Positions 1-8,600 of a stretch of 36,928 bases of DNA are shown here, piece by piece. Position 1 is the stretch's first letter. Every line of letters begins with the position of its first letter. The translations under genes were made by a program, and so were the position numbers. The DNA lies in the NCBI GenBank assembly GCA_009787025.1, contig WRGT01000058.1, positions 1 to 36,928 of the forward strand. Reading direction: 5' to 3'. Source of the DNA: Spirochaetota bacterium. GTDB lineage: Bacteria; Spirochaetota; UBA4802; UBA5550. The notes under the pieces were generated by a model. That model made no database searches. It was not told the DNA's origin and saw only the letters and a list, made by a program, of their open reading frames with translations.

Positions 1-45
1 TGCCATAATCTGTTCTCTCTAAATATGCTCTGCTTTTTATGCAAA

Positions 46-198
46 TTATTTTTCAATCCTGACAAATTTTATTTTTTCAACAGTCTCTTCATGGCGGTTT
101 TGCATACGCATGAAAAAACCCTGCGATAATCCAAATGGCTCCATAAATTCTTCTTTAAGAATTATCCCGATATGATCCAGTTCAAGATATTTAGTCAT
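46..198 (-). pseudogene. Remnant of HigA-type HTH antitoxin with internal deletion (50 aa)
   Basis: Minus-strand reading MTKYLELDHIGIILKEEFMEPFGLSQGFFMRMQNRHEETVEKIKFVRIEK*. The N-terminal part resembles HigA 'HPGEILxEEFxEPLGLSQ' and the next part resembles the C-terminal 'xFFxRLQNRYD'. The central HTH segment is missing. Confidence 0.5.
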
Positions 199-230
199 TT
201 TTTAATCCTTCTGTTAAAAGATTTAATCAT
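195..230 (-). pseudogene. Possible truncated HigB toxin start (MIKSFNRRIKK*), overlapping the higA relic start
   Basis: Minus-strand ATG ATT AAA TCT TTT ... AAA AAA TGA, with ATGA overlap to the HigA relic start. 'MIKSF' is a typical HigB/RelE-family N-terminus. Confidence 0.3.
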
Positions 231-540
231 TTATTACTATACCCTTTTTATAGCATTTATTGGGAGTGGGAAAATCCTCGGCACTTTTAATATCATATGC
301 TTGCAGAAATGTTGCTATCGCTGTTTTCTTCTCTTCCGGCAGGGGCGGCTTTTTTGGCATAATGCAGTCTCCTATAATTTTTATTCTCTATCAATCATAG
401 AATGTCTACATCTTTTCAGCTTTTACAGACTTTTTTTCACAGGCTCTCACAGGCTCTTTTTACCGAATAAACCGAAGGGTCTTTCGCTGCAAGCTCACGC
501 CTGTTTGAGGCAGCATATCGCCGCGCAGAAACAGACCGCC

Positions 541-568
541 GTAAAGACAGGGTATGGTCTGTCTCTAC
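541..568. repeat. 28-bp imperfect palindromic repeat, copy 1
   Basis: gtaaagacagggtatggtctgtctctac. Arms gtaaagacag/ctgtctctac pair with one mismatch. Same length and arms as 17974-18001. Confidence 0.6.
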
Positions 569-1497
569 AAGGAGCGGGCAACCCGAAAACCTGTGTTGTA
601 GTACCTGGAGCCCGGGTTGTAGCGGTGCCGAGAAGCCGAACGAAGGCTCTGCCCGTCGCTGAGCCACGCCCCGCCGCGTATCACGCGGTCGGAGCCAATC
701 TCAGGACCTCGAGGATCCAGCACTGCCGAACCCGAATAGGTCTCATGCAAATCTCCGCACCACTCATATACATTTCCGTGCATGTCATATAAACCCCAGT
801 CATTCGCAGGCTTTTTACCCACTTCATGAGTCTTATTTTCGCTGTTACTATCATACCAACCTGTGTTATTACTTATGGTATCCCCCGTATTATAAGCTGT
901 TGTTGTACCTGCACGGCACGCATACTCCCACTCTGCCTCTGTAGGTAAACGATAGCCGTTATTAGTCCAATCAAGCACTGTTACTGTTGCGCTTGTTATG
1001 GGATATCCGCTCGCCGGAGTCCTGCCGGTTATTTCATAAACCCTGTCGAGTCCTTCCAAATCGCTGAGCTTGTTGCAAAACTCAACAGCATCATACCATG
1101 TTACATTCTCTACAGGTCTCTTGCCCTGTATTTCTCCTTCCGCAGGCTCTTTGCCTGAATCACCATTAAAATTACTGGGATTAGTAGTTGCCATTACAGC
1201 CGCATACTGTTCCTGTGTAACCTGATACTTGCTCATGTAAAAACCTTTAGTCAGAGTTACCGAATGCACCGGAGTTGCTCCTGATATATCATTCTGTCCC
1301 ATAGAAAAGGCACCCGGATTTATCCACACCATACCTTCTATTTTTTTAGGCAGCACGCCATCTCCGCCGTCGCCTACATCTCCGCCGCCACCGCCTACAC
1401 CTCCGCCGCCACTGCCGCAAGCTCCTATACCAAACACTGATGCAAGAACGAGAACGAAAATTAATAAAAACTTATTTAAATGCAAATAATAGTTCAT
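565..1497 (-). CDS. SUMF1/formylglycine-generating-enzyme-family lipoprotein
   Basis: Lipobox-like GIGAC followed by Gly-rich linker. FGE-sulfatase motifs: WINPGAFSMG, NVTWYDAVEFCNKLSDLEG, YRLPTEAEWEYACRAGTTT, NDWGLYDMHGNVYEWCGD, RVIRGGAW, GFRVARS. Confidence 0.9.
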   Translation of the reverse strand: MNYYLHLNKFLLIFVLVLASVFGIGACGSGGGGVGGGGGDVGDGGDGVLPKKIEGMVWINPGAFSMGQNDISGATPVHSVTLTKGFYMSKYQVTQEQYAAVMATTNPSNFNGDSGKEPAEGEIQGKRPVENVTWYDAVEFCNKLSDLEGLDRVYEITGRTPASGYPITSATVTVLDWTNNGYRLPTEAEWEYACRAGTTTAYNTGDTISNNTGWYDSNSENKTHEVGKKPANDWGLYDMHGNVYEWCGDLHETYSGSAVLDPRGPEIGSDRVIRGGAWLSDGQSLRSASRHRYNPGSRYYNTGFRVARSL

Positions 1498-1684
1498 TGA
1501 ATTTGCTCCTTCATTATCAATTTTATCCTGATTTTATTATTAAATTTTATTGCTTAAAATAATAAATACCATGTTATTCATAAAGATTAAAATGTAAAGA
1601 AAAAAATCTATTAAAAAAAATCTATACAGAGATTTATGTGATTATTGCTGATCTATGCGGTGTAGTATCACAAAATAATTTTAT

Positions 1685-1760
1685 ACTTACAGTACTTTAC
1701 TTACAGTACTTTACTTACAGTACTTTACTTACAGTACTTTACTTACAGTACTTTACTTAC
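1685..1760. repeat. 14-bp tandem repeat (acttacagtacttt), 5 full copies plus 6 nt
   Basis: Directly visible perfect tandem copies in the intergenic region. Confidence 0.95.
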
Positions 1761-1777
1761 ATGTTGAATCATTAACG

Positions 1778-1823
1778 AAAAAAAGGCTGCCCTGAAATTT
1801 ACTTCTCGGACAGCCCCCCTTTC
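1778..1823 (-). terminator. Rho-independent terminator of the hydrogenase operon
   Basis: Minus-strand reading ggctgtcc-N15-gggcagcc followed by TTTTTTT, just downstream of the large-subunit stop. Confidence 0.8.
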
Positions 1824-1857
1824 GTGTAACTTGTTATGTTATATTAAAATCTTACGT

Positions 1858-3423
1858 TTAACACACTCTGAATTTTCCGATCTCTCTGTCGCCTTCAACT
1901 ACGTGAATAGCGCATGCGAGACATGGGTCAAATGATCTTACAATCCTTGCCGCCTCAATAGGATTTAGATTATCTGAAATAGGCGTTCCGATGAGTGCCT
2001 GCTCAACCGGTCCCTTAACATCTCTGTCGTCTTTAGGAGAACAGAACCATGTTGTCGGAACAACAGCCTGATAATTGGCAATCTTTCCTTTCTTAATGTC
2101 TATCCAGTGTCCAAGACCGCCGCGAGCAGCTTCAACAAGTCCTTCACCTTCACTGCTGTCGGGAATCGAATATGGATTTCTTGGGTTCTTTCCAACCTCA
2201 AGTTCATCTAACCATTTTTTCATCTCTGCAGAAATCATCTTGGCTTCAATAGCTCTTGAAGCATGTCTTCCAAGCGCAGATAATACCACCGGAAGTTCGG
2301 AGTTAAATATCTTCAATACTCCATCAAGTTCTTTTTTCACCAATTCGTTTCCTGAATTATAAGCTATAACCATTCTTGCAAGCGCGCCGACTTCCATAGG
2401 TCTGTCGTCGTATCTTGGCGCTTTTACCCATGTATAGGCTCCGCCCTTATTAGGATCGGCTATAGTTTCGCCTTTCAACGGATGGAGATTGGAACCGGAT
2501 CTATATCTTGCATACTTAACCTGTTCGCGTATTTTTTTCGAATCAAATTTTTCTAACTTGCCGTCAAATATACCCTGCTCAAACATAAACGTTTTACGAT
2601 CCTCATCCTTATCATAAACTCCGTATGACATAAATTTGGTGTACTGACCAAGTTTAAAATAATCAGGATAAGCCTTAGCAACAGCTATTACATGAGGAAC
2701 GTATGTTTCATTTACAAATTTATCAACCTCTTTCAACAGCTTTTTAAACTCTTTAATCTTACCGCTTGTCGGCACAGTAGTAACTCCACCCGGAACTAAA
2801 GCTATAGGGTGAGGAGCTCTTCCGCCGAACAGTGCAACCATTTGATGAGCCTTCTGCCTTATATCAAGAGCCTGAACATATCCTGCAATTGCCGATATAT
2901 TTGTATCTACATCTTTGATATAAAAATCATTTCCTTCATATCTTGGAAGGAACGGTCCGGCTGATGTGATTTCATCCGGTCTGCCCTTTTTAACTTCAAT
3001 ATCATTTTTTACCCAATCTTTAAGTTTAAGAAGACTGCTAACCGATCCCTTATATTGAAGAATTGCCGTAATATCTACAAAATCGAGCGCTGCAAGATGA
3101 TAAAAATGAAGTATATGGGATTGAACGGTATTTGCTCCCAATATCAAATTTCTTAATATACGCCCGTTTTTTGTCGGCTTAATTTTAAACGCATCGTCAA
3201 GACATCTGCTGGAGGCTTCACCGTGAGATACAGGGCAGACTCCGCATATACGCATAACTATCTGATTAGCATCAACAGGATTTCTTCCCTGGAGTATAGT
3301 TTCATAGCCACGGAACATATCACCCCTGCATTTAGCGTCAACAACCTTGCCGTTTTGAACATCCATCTCTATTGAAAGATGCCCTTCTATCCTTGTTAGC
3401 GGATCTATATATACTTTAGCCAT
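1858..3423 (-). CDS. [NiFe] hydrogenase large subunit
   Basis: N-terminal YIDPLTRIEGHLSIE, L1 motif RICGVCPVSH, C-terminal L2 motif DPCLACAIHV followed by a cleavable tail. Confidence 0.97.
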   Translation of the reverse strand: MAKVYIDPLTRIEGHLSIEMDVQNGKVVDAKCRGDMFRGYETILQGRNPVDANQIVMRICGVCPVSHGEASSRCLDDAFKIKPTKNGRILRNLILGANTVQSHILHFYHLAALDFVDITAILQYKGSVSSLLKLKDWVKNDIEVKKGRPDEITSAGPFLPRYEGNDFYIKDVDTNISAIAGYVQALDIRQKAHQMVALFGGRAPHPIALVPGGVTTVPTSGKIKEFKKLLKEVDKFVNETYVPHVIAVAKAYPDYFKLGQYTKFMSYGVYDKDEDRKTFMFEQGIFDGKLEKFDSKKIREQVKYARYRSGSNLHPLKGETIADPNKGGAYTWVKAPRYDDRPMEVGALARMVIAYNSGNELVKKELDGVLKIFNSELPVVLSALGRHASRAIEAKMISAEMKKWLDELEVGKNPRNPYSIPDSSEGEGLVEAARGGLGHWIDIKKGKIANYQAVVPTTWFCSPKDDRDVKGPVEQALIGTPISDNLNPIEAARIVRSFDPCLACAIHVVEGDREIGKFRVC

Positions 3424-4414
3424 TGATTATACCCCCCTTAAGACCTTTTGTTGAATTGCCGGCAATCTGTTTATCATCGCCTCTGTTTGCCTGAAGTTTT
3501 TGATAAATCCCTCTTTTGCCATAATCCGGGAAAGCCGCTTCGGTACATCCGATACATCCCGAACCGCACTCTGTACATGAATTAGCGCCGTTATTCCATT
3601 TCCTCACAGGAATATCACAGCCCGAATCCATTCCAAGGCAGCCAAGATTATAGAGACATCCGTCTGCTTCTCCCCATTGGCTTGCAAATATCCCGCGCTT
3701 GTAATAATTCAGTCTTTCACAGTGTTCATGTACGGTTTTTCCATAATACATTACAGGTCTGTTATATTCATCAAGCTCAGGCATCCCTTTAAGTAATACA
3801 TGGAGCAGAGTTCCAATCATCCAGTCCGGATGAGGAGGACAGCCCGGAATATTTAATACTGTTTTAACGCCCTTTAATATTTCAGAAACAGGAACAGCGC
3901 CTGTTTGATTAGCGCCATATATGGGGCTCTTCCCTGCAGGGATGCCGCCGTAAGCCGAACATGTTCCTATAGAAACTACTGCTACGGCATTCTTGCCAAG
4001 CTGTTCAACCCATTTTTTAACTCCAACAGCCTTTTCGTGTACTTCACCTAATGTACAAAAAACATCACTCTTAGTCGGGATCGCTCCCTCTACAATGAGT
4101 ACAAAATCTTTTCTGTCTTTAGCAACTGCATCTTCAAGAACCTTTGTAGCAACAGATCCGGTACCTGCCATAACAACGCCTTGATAATTAAGGCTGATGT
4201 GCTCTGTTATAACAGATACTATATCCGGGTGAAGTTTATTAAGAAGAGATACGGAACATCCTGAACATGATAACCCTTCTAACCATATTACATTTGTTCT
4301 TGCAGATGCTTTTTCAAGCGCTTTCTTACATCCCTGAAAAATAACGCCGGGGAAAGCAAGCGCAGCAGTTGTTCCCCCCATAATCTTCAGGAATTCTCGC
4401 CTATTTAATGCCAT
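3416..4414 (-). CDS. [NiFe] hydrogenase small subunit with Tat signal
   Basis: Likely start MALNRREFLKIMGG (Tat RRxFLK), RBS cggaggat upstream. WLEGLSCSGCSVS and the other FeS-ligating Cys motifs are present (NIPGCPPHPDW, CGSGCIGCTE). Overlaps the large subunit by 8 bp. Confidence 0.97.
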   Translation of the reverse strand: MALNRREFLKIMGGTTAALAFPGVIFQGCKKALEKASARTNVIWLEGLSCSGCSVSLLNKLHPDIVSVITEHISLNYQGVVMAGTGSVATKVLEDAVAKDRKDFVLIVEGAIPTKSDVFCTLGEVHEKAVGVKKWVEQLGKNAVAVVSIGTCSAYGGIPAGKSPIYGANQTGAVPVSEILKGVKTVLNIPGCPPHPDWMIGTLLHVLLKGMPELDEYNRPVMYYGKTVHEHCERLNYYKRGIFASQWGEADGCLYNLGCLGMDSGCDIPVRKWNNGANSCTECGSGCIGCTEAAFPDYGKRGIYQKLQANRGDDKQIAGNSTKGLKGGIING

Positions 4415-4529
4415 AAAATCCTCCGTCAAATTATCATTTTTTTTAATTAAGTTATTCTTCCAAACCACTTTAAAAAAATAAAACTAAGCATAAATCCAAG
4501 TTAAATTAAACCCATTAAAACCAGCAGAT

Positions 4530-5009
4530 TTAATTTAATGCAGCATCCAAAACATATTCAACTGCCTTTGGTACCGATCTTTTTACAGAATCGCTTATAC
4601 CTATTTCAAAGGATTGAATATCTTCGGGAACAATCCCAATAATTTCAATCTCCGGTTCTTCACCGGTCAATGCGAGCATATCAATAATCTTTTTTACTCC
4701 AACATCATGCATGGAAAACTTATTACCTTTCTCAGTCAGATGTTTTGCAGGAAATCTATATATACTTCCCGGAGCATCATCAATTTTCAACGCATCAATA
4801 ATAACTATTTTTTCTCTTCCGCTCATTATAGAGAGAAGATCGTAACCGAGCGTCCCGCCATCCGCCAATTCGGCATCCTTTAGCTTATCCTTGGCTGACG
4901 ATTCGATTTCATTAACTATAAATACTCCCAAGCCATCATCTTTATGCAGAATACTTCCTACACCCAGAATAAGAACTTTCTTTTTTTTCATATTCCTTAT
5001 ACTTTTCAT
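4530..5009 (-). CDS. Hydrogenase maturation protease (HyaD/HycI family)
   Basis: VLILGVGSILHKDDGLGVFIVNEI, IIDALKIDDAPGSIYRF, MHDVGVKKIIDMLALTG. True start may be 4991 (MKKKKVLILG). Confidence 0.92.
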   Translation of the reverse strand: MKSIRNMKKKKVLILGVGSILHKDDGLGVFIVNEIESSAKDKLKDAELADGGTLGYDLLSIMSGREKIVIIDALKIDDAPGSIYRFPAKHLTEKGNKFSMHDVGVKKIIDMLALTGEEPEIEIIGIVPEDIQSFEIGISDSVKRSVPKAVEYVLDAALN

Positions 5010-5026
5010 AGCAATAGAAAATCAGA

Positions 5027-5413
5027 CTAATGACACTCCATACATTTCTGAGGTCCCTTATTCTTTGAGATGTGGCAATCAACACATAAGCCATGCATTG
5101 TATTATACCCCTTATCACCACTGTGGCATTTTGCACATTCTTTTATACGATCATCATTTCCATTCTTGTGATGACAATCGAAGCACTTAACGCCTTGCTG
5201 TTCATGTACGCTATGCGACATTGTTACTGCGCCGACATTCCCTTTATACAGGGTTCCATCTACCTGTTCTCCATAAGCAGTAATCTTTTTGATAACCATA
5301 ACGTCCGTATCAACACGATTACCCCCTTGAGTCCATGGATCGATCTCACAGGCAACAAATATTATAGAGAATAGGAGGCACAAAAATAGAGGGAAAAGCT
5401 TAAAAATTTTCAC
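5027..5413 (-). CDS. Tetraheme c-type cytochrome lipoprotein (cytochrome c3-like)
   Basis: Signal peptide with FVAC lipobox; four CxxCH motifs (CFDCH, CAKCH, CVDCH, CMECH). GTG start preceded by aaggagaag. Confidence 0.88.
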   Translation of the reverse strand: MKIFKLFPLFLCLLFSIIFVACEIDPWTQGGNRVDTDVMVIKKITAYGEQVDGTLYKGNVGAVTMSHSVHEQQGVKCFDCHHKNGNDDRIKECAKCHSGDKGYNTMHGLCVDCHISKNKGPQKCMECH

Positions 5414-5885
5414 ATTACTTCTCCTTATTTTAAATTATAATTATACTTAAAATGTGTATAACATGGCTTGTTTTATATTGATTTTCAATATATACAATAT
5501 CCATGCAAAAAATAATAGCTCATTATTATTTTATCTTATCGAATAGGATATATAATTACTCTAATAGTAAAAAATCAATCTTTTTTTAACTTAAAATATT
5601 ACAAAAGTGTCTATTTGCTGTTTATTAGTTTAAATTCGACAATTTTTTCTCTTTTATCGTCAATTATCGTCAATAATTAAATTGACTATAGAGCAAGATA
5701 ATAATATTACTTAATAAAATGAACATTTAAAATCTTCTGGCTACTTAATTTCCGACAGATTAACAAAATTATCTAAATTAAGGGAGTGCTGATAAAAAAA
5801 TATTGTGCAATTTTATAATAAATTATAGAACAAATTTTTAAAAAAGTATAGTTTTTAATTATATTTAAATCTAAAGGGAAAAACC

Positions 5886-8600
5886 GTGAACAAAAAAACA
5901 GGAATAGTTTTCATAATACTGCTTATACTATACCTTACTATAAAGTATATTTCAAACTTTTATATAGATTATGAATGGTTTAAAATAAATAACGGCGCTA
6001 ATATTTTTTGGACGCTCTTTTTCACAAAATTCAATGTTCAGATGATATTCGGAGCTTCATTTATCGGAATATTCATGCTTAATTTTCTGCTTCTTGGACT
6101 CATCGGAAGGAAAGGAAGATTTTTTGTAGAGAATTTTCTTGATAGGATTAAAATTCCGGCAATAGGATCATCAAGGCGTCTTCTGCTCCTGATTTTAACA
6201 GGCACGATTATATTTATCGGCTTTGTAATGGGGGGAACAGCCTCTGCTTTCTGGAAAGAGTATCTCATGTATATAAACTCAGCACCGTTTACAGGCTTCC
6301 CTGTCGATCCGATTTTTAAACAAGATATAGGATTCTATGTGTTCTCGCTGCCTTTCTACAACTTCTTATATTATTGGCTTATGACAACAATAATGGTTAT
6401 TACTGTTTTTTCTTTTATTATACATTTTTTAAACGGCGGAATATTTTTAAAAAACGGAAAGATCGATTTTTCATTATTCTGCAGAGTTCATATATCGATA
6501 CTCCTTGCTGTTCTTGTAATACTCTACGGTTTAGGATATAAATTGTCATCGTATCACATTCTGTATTTGCAGCTTGGAAAATTTTACGGCGCTGGTTATA
6601 CGGCAGTAAACTCAAAACTCATAGCTTATAGAGCGGCAGAGATAATATCGTTTATTGCAGCCGCGCTGCTTCTGTTTAATGTCTTTAAAAGAAGTTTCAG
6701 GCTGCCAATAATAGTAATGATGATTATTATACCTGTATATTTTATTCTCGGAACAATTTACCCCGAACTTCAGCAGAGATTTATTGTTATACCAAACGAG
6801 CTTGATAAGGAAAAACCATACATTCAGAATAACATAGACTTTACAAGAATTGCATACGGAATAAATAATGTTGAAGAGATACCATTTGAAAACAGCAAAA
6901 ACTTAACCTTTCGCGATCTGGCTGCAAATAAAGATACTACAGAGAGTGTGAGATTATGGGATTGGAGACCGCTCAAACAGACATATAAACAGCTTCAGGA
7001 ACTTAAGCAGTACTATTTCTTTAACGATGTAGATATAGACAGATATATAATAGACAACAAAAAAATTGCCGTAAACATATCGGCAAGAGAACTCTCCATA
7101 GACGGACTCGGCAAAAATACTCAAACATGGCAGAACAAACACCTGATCTACACGCACGGATACGGAGCTGTCATCAGCAGGGTTGACAGAATATCATCCG
7201 AGGGGCTTCCCGTTTTTTTGATTAAGGATATACCGCCAAAATCAGAAATCAATCTTAAAATAGAGAGACCGGAAATCTATTACGGCGAACACAATAACTC
7301 CTATGTAATAACTAATACCTCTATAAATCCGGGAGAATTTGATTACCCGTCCGGAGATGAAAATAAATACACTACTTACAGCGGAACAGGCGGTATTAAA
7401 CTCGATTCTTTATTTAAACGCATTATGATATCCGCAGCGTTAGGAGATTTAAACCTGCTGATATCAGGAAATATAGGAAGAGACAGCAGAGTATTATTTA
7501 GAAGAAACATAGTCGAAATGGCACAGACATTTGTCCCGTTTCTTGAATTAGACGAAGACCCTTATCTTGTAATAGACGACGGCAAACTTTACTGGATCAT
7601 AGATGCATACACATATACGGATCAGTTCCCATATTCTACTCCCATGAATATGAAAAGCGAAAAAATAAACTACATAAGAAATTCGGTAAAGATAATTATC
7701 GACGCGTATAATGGAAAGATCGACTGCTATATCTTTGACGAAAATGATCCCATCATAAAAGTCTATGCAAAGATATTCCCGAATATATTTAAAGATTTAA
7801 AAGAAATGCCTGAGGGATTGAAATCTCACATAAGATACCCTGAAACAATATTCAATATTCAGAGCCAGATACTCCTTAAATATCACATGACCAATCCTAA
7901 TGTATTTTACAATAACGAAGATATGTGGTCAATACCGGTTCAGATCAACGGAGACAAGGAGGGACCTGTCCATAGCTACTACCTTGTTACAACTCTGCCG
8001 AATGAAAAAAACAGCGGCTTTATACTTATACTCCCCTTTACTCCATACAAGAAACACAATATGCTGTCGTTCCTTACTGCAAAGTGCGATATGCCCGATT
8101 ATGGAAAACTTCAACTCTACATTCTGCCGAAGGATAAACTCAATTATGGTCCTATGCAGATAGAGGCAAGAATAAATCAGGAACCTGAAATTTCAAAACA
8201 GCTGACGCTATGGAGCCAAAAGGGTACAGGCGTAATAAGAGGGAATATGCTGGCAATACCTGTTAAGGAATCGATAATATACATTGAGCCGTTATACTTA
8301 AAGGCTGAAGCCAGCGAAATGCCTGAGCTTAAAAAAGTCATAGTCTCATTTGCAGATATGGTAGTAATGGAGAATGATCTTCCGACAGCACTGGAGAAAA
8401 TATTCTTAAGCGGCAGTTTCATGTCGCAGCACAGCGGAGAGAATACTCAAGGTATGAGCCTGAAGGCATTGGCAGAGAGAGCCTCTTATCACTTTTCTAA
8501 GGCAGAGGAGTACATGCGCGCAGGGAATTGGAAGAACTATGGCGAAGAACTTGACAGCTTAAAAAATATTCTTAACCAGATGAAAAATCAGGAGAACTGA
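5886..8600 (+). CDS. UPF0182 (COG1615) family membrane protein
   Basis: N-terminal multi-TM region, then a long soluble domain with NVEEIPFE..LTFRDLAANKDTTESVRLWDWRPLKQTYKQLQELKQYYFFNDVDIDRY and DEDPYLVIDDGKLYWIIDAYTYTDQFPYS, characteristic of UPF0182. Confidence 0.93.
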   Translation: MNKKTGIVFIILLILYLTIKYISNFYIDYEWFKINNGANIFWTLFFTKFNVQMIFGASFIGIFMLNFLLLGLIGRKGRFFVENFLDRIKIPAIGSSRRLLLLILTGTIIFIGFVMGGTASAFWKEYLMYINSAPFTGFPVDPIFKQDIGFYVFSLPFYNFLYYWLMTTIMVITVFSFIIHFLNGGIFLKNGKIDFSLFCRVHISILLAVLVILYGLGYKLSSYHILYLQLGKFYGAGYTAVNSKLIAYRAAEIISFIAAALLLFNVFKRSFRLPIIVMMIIIPVYFILGTIYPELQQRFIVIPNELDKEKPYIQNNIDFTRIAYGINNVEEIPFENSKNLTFRDLAANKDTTESVRLWDWRPLKQTYKQLQELKQYYFFNDVDIDRYIIDNKKIAVNISARELSIDGLGKNTQTWQNKHLIYTHGYGAVISRVDRISSEGLPVFLIKDIPPKSEINLKIERPEIYYGEHNNSYVITNTSINPGEFDYPSGDENKYTTYSGTGGIKLDSLFKRIMISAALGDLNLLISGNIGRDSRVLFRRNIVEMAQTFVPFLELDEDPYLVIDDGKLYWIIDAYTYTDQFPYSTPMNMKSEKINYIRNSVKIIIDAYNGKIDCYIFDENDPIIKVYAKIFPNIFKDLKEMPEGLKSHIRYPETIFNIQSQILLKYHMTNPNVFYNNEDMWSIPVQINGDKEGPVHSYYLVTTLPNEKNSGFILILPFTPYKKHNMLSFLTAKCDMPDYGKLQLYILPKDKLNYGPMQIEARINQEPEISKQLTLWSQKGTGVIRGNMLAIPVKESIIYIEPLYLKAEASEMPELKKVIVSFADMVVMENDLPTALEKIFLSGSFMSQHSGENTQGMSLKALAERASYHFSKAEEYMRAGNWKNYGEELDSLKNILNQMKNQEN

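Noticed and set aside
172-792. 206-aa plus-strand ORF, and overlapping 437-667 minus ORF
   Set aside because: The plus-strand ORF runs antisense to the 3' end of the FGE-family gene and to the relic region. The minus ORF is an alternative frame overlapping the FGE end. Neither has a recognisable domain or a convincing start.
565-1497. FGE-family gene as an active sulfatase-activating enzyme or a reverse-transcriptase DGR target
   Set aside because: The fold family is recognisable, but no template repeat, reverse transcriptase or sulfatase is present in the window; function left open.
1685-1760. Possible CRISPR array
   Set aside because: Units are contiguous 14-bp tandem repeats with no spacers and no cas genes nearby.
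5414-5885. 470-bp AT-rich gap as a non-coding RNA or origin-like region
   Set aside because: No boxes, stable structured stems or conserved RNA motifs recognised; most simply a divergent promoter region.
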